From assembly GCA_002633005.1 (NCBI GenBank), contig NMRA01000055.1, forward strand, positions 7,992-69,991: a DNA stretch of 62,000 bases, in the 5' to 3' direction. Numbering within the stretch: the stretch's first letter is position 1; the number at the start of each line of letters is the position of its first letter. This document shows, piece after piece, positions 50,101 through 59,300 of the stretch. The notes beneath the pieces were generated by a model. The model worked only from the letters and a program-made list of their open reading frames with translations. It was not told where the DNA came from and did not search any database. Source of the DNA: Phoronis australis (lineage: Eukaryota; Phoronida; Phoronidae). Made by a program: the position numbers and the translations under genes.

Positions 50101-53100
50101 CCCCTAGTGGCAATTTTATTTGTTTACGTTTACCTCTGTATCTTCACAAGTCCTTAACGGATTATCATGAAATTTGGTATGTAGGCACCTATTACTGCGA
50201 TGACGCTATCCTTTCATTTTCGGATAGATTCGACCTAGTTTGCGACACCCAGTGGCCATTTTTACTGTTTTTGAGTCTGTTTTTGGCGTCCACCCCTCTA
50301 TCAACCAAACCGCTATAAGTATGATTGTGAAAATTGGCATGTATGTTCTTACTATGAAGAGGACGGTTGACGCTGAATTTCCCATGACTTTGATTACTGT
50401 GGCGCCTCCTAGTGGCAGTTTTTTTTNNNNNNNNNNNNNNNNNNNNNNNNNNNNNNNNNNNNNNNNNNNNNNNNNNNNNNNNNNNNNNNNNNNNNNNNNN
50501 NNNNNNNNNNNNNNNNNNNNNNNNNNNNNNNNNNNNNNNNNNNNNNNNNNNNNNNNNNNNNNNNNNNNNNNNNNNNNNNNNNNNNNNNNNNNNNNNNNNN
50601 NNNNNNNNNNNNNNNNNNNNNNNNNNNNNNNNNNNNNNNNNNNNNNNNNNNNNNNNNNNNNNNNNNNNNNNNNNNNNNNNNNNNNNNNNNNNNNNNNNNN
50701 NNNNNNNNNNNNNNNNNNNNNNNNNNNNNNNNNNNNNNNNNNNNNNNNNNNNNCACAGTCAGACTATGTGAAAAGAAATTGGCGGGAAGCGCTTGCCTCC
50801 TAAAACGTCACTTCCGGAAAAGCGGACGAATAATTAATAAAATTACGAAAAGCTGTAATTAAGTGAAAAATATGTCTAGGATAACCAACCAACCTTATTT
50901 TAGCTAAAAATGACATGGAAAAAGATTGCCTTCGCCTTTAAGCAACTGATGTATAGGATTTGCTTGTATTATGAAGATCACTCACATTTTGCCCCTAGCC
51001 TATTGAGGAGACAATGACCATGCCTTTCCATTTTGCAAAGTACAACATACTACATATATGCCCTCTACTGGCCACTTTTTGGTACCAATAAACAACCCTA
51101 GAAGGATACCATATGCGGTGCAATTGTGGGTGCATTTCAACGCTCTGCGTTGCTCTTGTGAAAAGTTAGCAAACAAGATGGGTACATTCATACCAAAATA
51201 ACACAACCAAATTTCTTATGATAAAATAAAATTTTTAAGGTAAAATCTCAAAATGTTACTTTTCCAAGTTATCGTTTTGTTTTCATTTCATGCAACTTTA
51301 TTTTTTTCATAAAATTCATATCAATCCTGGTTTTGATATCCTCTCAGGCAAAAGTATAACATATTAAAACCAATTACTAACAGCTTAGTAGAAAACAGTG
51401 GATAAAGTTTCATGTCAATTTGATCACACCCATTTCTGAGATACAATGTTCTGAAGTTGGCCAAAATGGGACATTTTTCTAAGTCCCTATAAATTATTAA
51501 TGGTTCTCTTGTACAGATCACTAAATATTGTGACACACTGGTGACAAGCTACATGTGTTTTCTGTATCTCAGTTTTCTTCGAATTCTAAATTTACTTTGC
51601 ATTTGTCGTGTATTTTTGAGGTCATGTGATATGGATTATTTTCAGGGTTACGTGAGAGGAGTTTGTTTTTAGCATGTGGCTTACCATATGAATGTTTCAT
51701 CACTTTTTCATTAATTTTTCTATAATTTTTTTCTCTGATTATACAAAATTCAATTATTAGTAAAACTTTGACAACTAGTATAGATAATGAAGATTAAAGA
51801 TTCATTTGTCATGGGTTTTTTTCGCGAATTCAAGTGGGTTTGAATTTTCTTGTTTCAGTGACTTCTATCACATCTATTATGCTGTTTGTTGTAGGTGCAC
51901 CGTGGTTTGATGATCAGCGTGCTGTTGCTGTGCTGCATTGCCTTCATTGTGATATTTGTATCAGTACAGGGCTACTCTAATGTAAGTGATATTTGTATCA
52001 GTACAGGGCTACTCTAATGTAAGTGATATTTGTATCAGTTCAGGGCTACTCTAATTAAGAGATATTTGTATCAGTACAGGGCTACTCTAATGTAAGTGAT
52101 ATTTGTATCAGTACAGGGCTACTCTAATGTGATATTTGTGGTTTTTTGCTGCATTATATATAATGGAAGCACAGCATCTCACACCTGGTGATAATTCATT
52201 ATTCTGGACTGTTAAGAGTTTAACTCTTTGTAAACACATTTAGCATCTTTTGTGTTTAATGACTGGTGGTTTGTCATTGTAATTTGAGATGATGTGCTCA
52301 GCTCAGGTGTTTGTTCTCGTTATTACTGCTAGAGGTAGTTTGTACTGGACTGGTATTAAAAGGTGGTTAATTAGCCAGAGATAGACTGTACCCCTGCTAT
52401 GCATATAATGAGTAACACTGATCTTGAGCAGAGGTCAAGGTCGCAGATTTAAACTATTGCCATGATAGGGATCTGTGTTTGTTTAATTTTCCATCACTTC
52501 TGATTTGATGGGGTTTTGAAGTAAGCTACATGACTGTATTCAATTGTGCATGGAATTAAATATTCATGGAAACCTCACTGTCATAAAAGGCTGTTTATGT
52601 ATTCAATTGGTTGATAAACTAAGAGGTGGTGCATTATTAGTTGTGCCAGCTGAACTAGTTGCTTGGAAACGAGGTCAAAGTGTGGAGTAACTCCTAGCTC
52701 TTGCACAATGCCAGAAATATTTCATAGATGGCGCTACGATTAGTTGGATTACTTGAGATTTAGTTAAAAGCAGTTGGACTGAATGTGAGGTGAGGGGAGC
52801 GTAATGATCTCTGTGTCTTAAAGCGCTGAACATGTTCGTTGGAAAGGCAGTCAAATTAACTTATATCCTCTAAACTTTTCTGTGTTAAACATGCCTTTGT
52901 CATAGAAATGAGATTGTAAGGTCTTCCAACGGAACACTGCATTGCAACTGAGAGGGTTGCAGGTTCAATTCCGTGCTTAGGCTAATCTCAGGAAATCACT
53001 TTCTCAATTGTTGTTGTCCCTTCAAAACCTTGCTCTCTACTAACTTGATGTGCCATGACAAGTCACATGTAGAGCCTGACCTCAAGCTAATATGAATTGT

Positions 53101-56100
53101 CAATTCTTTCAAAGCAACTGAAATCACATGCAATTTGACCAAAAAATATGAGTCAGTTTCATAGCAGTGAGTGGTTTAATTTTTGTGATGGGCACGTTCA
53201 TTATAGTTGCTTTAAGTTGTTGTATTTATAACCTAACTGCTAAGCTAAAAAATAATCACTGAGAAAAAATAAACCCTGGGTTACGTGCATAACCCATATG
53301 ATTGCAATAAGTGAATTAATCAAGTCATGAACATGCCCTTTAAACCAGATTCCATCATCACATTATTCTCATTCTTTCAGGCCCAGCTTCTATTGTGAGT
53401 TAGTGATGTTGTATAATTAGCTGATAAGCCATGCTGGCAACTAATTTTCAATGAATAGCTCAAGGCTTGGTTTTCTTTTGTTGACAATATCTAAATTATT
53501 TGACCATTACTCTGAAAATTCAAGAACCCTCATTGTCTAATTTTTACTCTTCTATTCAAATTTTGTGGTTGATATTGGTTTTTGTGTCCCAAAAAGAAAA
53601 TAGCGGAAAAGTGCAGCGTGCAGGCTTTCAAGCCTGAGTAGCCGTATTTAGATATAATCTGATGAAATACAATAACTACCCTAACTACTGCGCTTGTCAA
53701 CGATGGAGTCATGCCTTTAGTACTATCTACACACACAGACTTACCAAGAACAAGTTACTCCTGGAATGAGTTGTTGCTAGGTTCGAGCGTTTTCTGGATG
53801 CTATTTAAACCTGTTGCAACTTGCCCTACTTGTGACAACTTGCCCTACTTGTGACAACTTGCCCCACTTGTGACAACTTGCCCCACTTGTGACAACTTAC
53901 CCCACTTGTGACAACTTACCCCACTTGTGACTACATACTCCACCTGATCGAGGTGGGGTAACTTTTTCTAGAAGGGTAATTGTCACCACTTCTAACTGTT
54001 GTGTGGCTACAAACCTGGAGCAAGGCAGAAGTAATTATAAGATCTGGTTACATACAGACAGGCATTTTTTGCGAACCGTTCTCGCATTAGGTGTTCATTG
54101 TCACACACAGTGCGACAACTTCTGCCTTACCCTAATTATCGGATACGTGTGTGTGAACGCTTCACTTAAAAGTGAATTAAGTTGCACTAGTGCAAGGTGT
54201 TCTAGGGTAGGCTGTGTGTGGACGGGACTTTTGACCAGCCCACTGGGGAGAATGGAATGTGGATAAAACTGGTTAGACTTACCAGGGAACATTGGAGAAA
54301 TTTAGAAGATTTCTCCAAATTTATCCTTATCTCCTTTAAAGGGGATGTTTACAGCATGATGAATTTGAAATAGAAATCAGAATCAAGAACAGCTGCAATA
54401 AAAAAGAATTGCCAGGATCACAAAGATGACATGAAATGAAAGAGCAGTTTGCACAAATTGGCTTTACTTATAGTAACTGAAAGTAGAACATGGAACAAAT
54501 TTATAAAGTTCTCAAATTTTAAGTCATCAAGGAAGCATTTGATATGGTAAGCAACACTGAACTGAAAGTGTAATAATTAATTTTAAAATTTCACCACAAG
54601 TGGACAGTGACATTTTCAAGCTCTTCTCTCGGTCTTATTCCCTATAACATAGTAAAGCAGAGAAGATTTTGAGTTTTACCTCATTTGTCAAGTGAAATTC
54701 TATGTAAATATTGTTCTAACCACCAGTCCTTGTCTTTTCAGTTCTCCATCCTTCCTGACAAGGCGCATCCAATTCTTGGCATTATTGTCACTGCTCTATG
54801 TGTTATTAATGTAAGTATCTCAGGTTGTTATTTAAGCATTTGAATTTATTACTACTTGGCAAAGATGAAATGTCTCCGTGTTGCTTTGCCATCAGGTTTT
54901 TCTTGCTTTTATCGCCGAATTATGTGAAATTTACACACAACATGTATCTTCAGTTGCTAAAATCTCGTGGCCTATTTTTTTTGGTCCAAATTAGTCCAAA
55001 GGCATCATTGTGGTGGCCATTTTTTTGAAATTTTGCTTTGTTGTGCTCTAGCTGTGTGGTCTTACGATGGATTCGTCTGTTTCTTAGTATGTCCAGGCTA
55101 TCTAATGTGTGTCATCCACTTGTTGCTACTGCCTACTATTTTCTAGTTAACTGAGACTGTTCAGGGACTGCTTATTTATTTACTCCAGTGAGACTTTTCG
55201 TGCTGTAGCTCCATCGTCCTTTGCCTAATCTGTCTGAAGTTGGGTAATATGAATATATCTCTTCAAGAGCTACAAACGGTTACAAAAAGTTTATGACTTT
55301 GACATGCTATTCTTGAGTAATTCAAGATAAACTAATGACTGTGGTCCCATACGGGTACTTTTCTCAGGCTTCAGTGCAGTCATACATCTCGGGAAGGGGG
55401 GGGGGCTCAAGAGCAACATGGACTCTATGCCCTTCCTGTTATTTGCACAACCAATCGATGTGAAATTTACACACATCTTTCTCGTAAATAACTCAAGGCC
55501 AATTGTTTTTTACTCAAATCAGATGCAAGATGGCGCTATAATCTTATGGTCATTTTTTCAACTTGGCATGTTTTACTTACTGTCATTATTAAATCTATTT
55601 GGAAGTTTCAGTTGGTATAAAATATCTACAAGCCCCTGTAAGCTTTATTCCTTCACTTTTAATTTCTCATAACTTTCCAATGCTCCAAGATGTCCAGAGG
55701 CTTTCAATGCCAGTCTCATTACTCAACAATTTGCTCTTAACTTGAGCAATGATGTCAGAAACATAACATTAAACTAATACCAACACTGTTGTAACTGTCA
55801 TTCAACCTGTCACAGTGATACGGTGTTTGCATTGTTTGACTTGCTTCAAGAATAGTTAATATTTTGATAGAAAAGAATTAAAATGATTCAAAATATCTTT
55901 CAGTTCTGTGTCAACTATACCAAAACACCTATGAAATGTAACATCTCCCGTTAATTCTGTCATTTTGAGAGCGATTCAGTTGGCTTTACTGCTACTTTTT
56001 ATTAAATGCACTTGGAACAAAACTAAATCCAGTGTGTGAAAAGTGTGTTTGGCACAAATTTCAGTGTTTCGCGTGATACTGTCACCTAGAAGTAGTTTCT

Positions 56101-56280
56101 TTGCTGCTTTGCCAGCTACAGTGCTATGTCCTCTTATTTTTAGCCCATATTGGCTCTGTTTCGACCACACCCTGATGCCAAGTACCGTCCTGTGTTCAAC
56201 TGGGTCCACTGGGCTGTTGGAACCTGTGCTCACGTCTTGGCAGGTAAGTATCCAATTGCACACTACACATACCCAGCCAT

Positions 56281-56321
<41 letters not shown>

Positions 56322-59300
56322 CACACACACACTTGCACACGTCACGTACATCCAACACACACGCACACATTCTCTGAGGCACATCTGTTTGCTTTGCCAA
56401 GAATGTTGGCAGTTTCATAGTTCAATAGGGAAATACAAGTTCAAGCAGTGTAGTGAACGTTAAAGCCCCTTGCAGCCATAATTTGTTCATGTTGAATGCA
56501 CAGATTGTTCATAAATGCAGTTGGAGGTGAGGACTCAAGCCATTCAAGTGAACACTGAACATGTCTTTGTCCACAATGTGTTGTGTGTAAAATTAAAGAT
56601 GAAACTCCTATTATAAACTCTGCCCCAAAACACGATCCAAAATGAAGGTTATTACAGTTGGCACTGACTGATTTTAACAGGGTTATGTACGTAAGCTAAG
56701 ATTGTAAACATGGATGAGTGCCCATCACTGTTGGCTGGATGTAATCGTATGGTGTTTATAATTTCATTTATCCTTTGCTCGATCATCTGATACTCATCCT
56801 AATGCCCATACGCAATGTTACTTCATGCCTTAGCATTGTGGTTAGATACAAAAACATTTTTGCACTGTCATGGCTGTATAACTACTAGACATAAAATTGT
56901 TGATAACACTCCAATTTGCAATTTGTTACATTGAGCATGACACCCACAGATTGAGGATATTGGAGTCGTTGCTTACTGCTAGTGAATTACCTTACAGTGA
57001 TGAATAGGCAACTCACAGGGGTTGTGCCATGCGCTGGTCCTGTTTTCCTGTTGCATTATTTGTATTTCAAGGACTGCTATTGGCTCACAGCCATTGGGTC
57101 GTGACCTTTTGTCACCCATTGCTGTAATCCCTCCATCGTTTTGTTTCTGCTTGAAGATGAGTCATGACCTATCTCAAAATACGCCTCTGATTTTGATTGT
57201 TTTTGTTGTTACTTCTCTTAGTGGTCTTCTCCATTGTCCTTCGGATGATCAACTAATAGATGGAGTTCTAGCGAGTATTTGTATGAAAATCATCAACTGA
57301 AGAAAGAAATTTATTTATTGTTTGTTTTATGAATTCTACAATTTCGTAACTGAGAATAAACCTCATTAAAATTGCATGAATATAAGGCAAGTGCCATAGA
57401 GTCATGTAATGAAACTGAAGGCCCTTTTGCAAGGGTTTGATTTTTGTGCTGCTCTGAAACTTCTTAAAGGTTTAAAACATGAGTAGAATTTATTTTTGGA
57501 CCTAATGAGTTTTAGAGCAGCAATAGGGACTGCAATTATTATAAACACTTGAAAATGTATTTTCACTTGTCAGAAAACTGATATTTCTGAACAATGTAAA
57601 AGGCCTTATCTCAATGTTTGCCCTTGTTATTCAGAAATAAGCCCAAAAATTAAAAAATTTATGTGACGTCATCCGTGGAAGTCCGGTCAAAACCATTTTG
57701 TTGCTCTACACCAGCCATGAGCCGGAGTGATCTTGAAAAGAGTTGGATGTTGCCCGAGACTAGTATTGTGTGTGTGTGTGTGTGTGCGTGTGTGTGGGAT
57801 GCATGCTATCTACTTGTACAACTGTGCCTAATACTGAAAAATTGAATGTAAATGCCAGGCAAAGAGTTTGAGGTTACGACTGCAGCTAGCACAGAGGGTG
57901 GAGTCGGGCACAGGACTGAAATAACTGATGAACAGTACAAAGCTTTCATAATTTTGGAACATACTAGACAGATATAAATTCCAGTTGGCGTTACAATAAT
58001 TACAATAATTAGATATGACCATTCTTGACTAACATGGTCAGCATTCGAAGAAATGAATTTAAGGTGTCCGCTATTTGTGACTGGGTATGCCAGCACTGAA
58101 ATTTGGCCTTCCGCAGACGGAATAGGCTCCGACGTACTCGGCTTAATTTGCCGAAGAATGCTGTGCGGGACTCGGTTGAGTTCGTATTGCCTCAAATACA
58201 GCGACGTCTAACTTGCATGTTTTGCCTTTGGCCAGAGTGTCATCTTCACCCCCATCTCCCTACCCGTCTTCATAATACTCGTCAAGTTCTCTCCCTAAGT
58301 CTTTGTAACTTACAAAATTACTGTCCTACATAAGATTGCATAATTATATGGTGTCAACTGATCAACGACTTCCACTGATGCCATCTCATGACGGGAAACA
58401 AAAAAATTATTAATTTTCTTTAAAGTTCAAAATTCCTCAACTATGAAGTTCCCAGGAAAGTGTTTCTTTAGTTAGATGTTATGTTATAAAATTATTGAAC
58501 ACCTTCTAAAACCTCAAAAAATCAAAAATCCATTGTAGGAATGCTCAGATAATGTAGTGCAACATGTCTGCTTATCAGTATGGAGTGAGAAGTCATTCAA
58601 AGCCCTCGGCCAACACAAATTGTGTCGACACAGCTGCTGCTGATGCTTTTTACAATCAAACCCTTAGCCTTCAACTGACCTCATTTTTATTGTGGCGACA
58701 TTTCCTGAAGCAGAAAATGCTCATCTTAGTTTTAATACAGACTCAGTGGGTCATGCTATGCTTTGAGGGATTCTGAACTGATATATCAGGTGATTTTGTT
58801 TGATCATTGACATTTGCGACCAAAGATGTCCTTAAGGTGTATTAGAATGTCATTGTACCATGCTCACATTTAAAGGTTGTGAAGTTCACAGTACTGTTCT
58901 AAAAAAACTGACATCGTTTTGATTGAATGTTGAAGAAACTTCTGAGCTAGAAATCTCTACTGGGGTTTTCCGTAGATAAGCCCACCTGATGAAATGCCCG
59001 CCCGTGGGCGTTTATTCGGAAAATTATGCCAAATACATGCCCACGGGCATTTATTTGGTGTTACAACTTGTGGTGTCAAGTGTCCAGACAGTGAGACATT
59101 TATTTGGAAATTTTCCTCTTAAAAGCCCACTCAGCGTCAACTTTTTGTCACAAGTTTTGTGGAGCATTGATCACTTTTTATAAATATGAACAAGGCATTG
59201 GAGAACTATGCATTTATCAACAAAAAATTTTAAAATGCAGTTTTAAGTAAGAGAGTCAAGTCAAGCAATACTGTAGCTTTCCGTTTACACGTCCCCTTTT

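Larger units (their letters stand above)
49288..51500. repeat. Repeat family F, split by a later insertion
   Basis: 49288-49456 matches the first part and 51160-51500 the later part of 21160-21720. The break falls at TCCTTTT on the left and GAAAAGTTAGC on the right, where the intact copy has CCTTTTCAATAAAATTTAAC. Confidence 0.6.
49070..51894 (+). other. Intron 9 of the FRRS1-like gene
   Basis: 2,825 bases plus uncertainty from the N run. Most of it is a family F repeat split by a Helentron/pearl-like element. Confidence 0.8.

Noticed and set aside
50240-50803. 187-codon open frame
   Set aside because: Most of it is a run of N in a repeat array.
56283-56340. Regulatory element next to the exon 12 donor
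   Set aside because: It is a plain CA microsatellite; nothing in the sequence supports a regulatory role.
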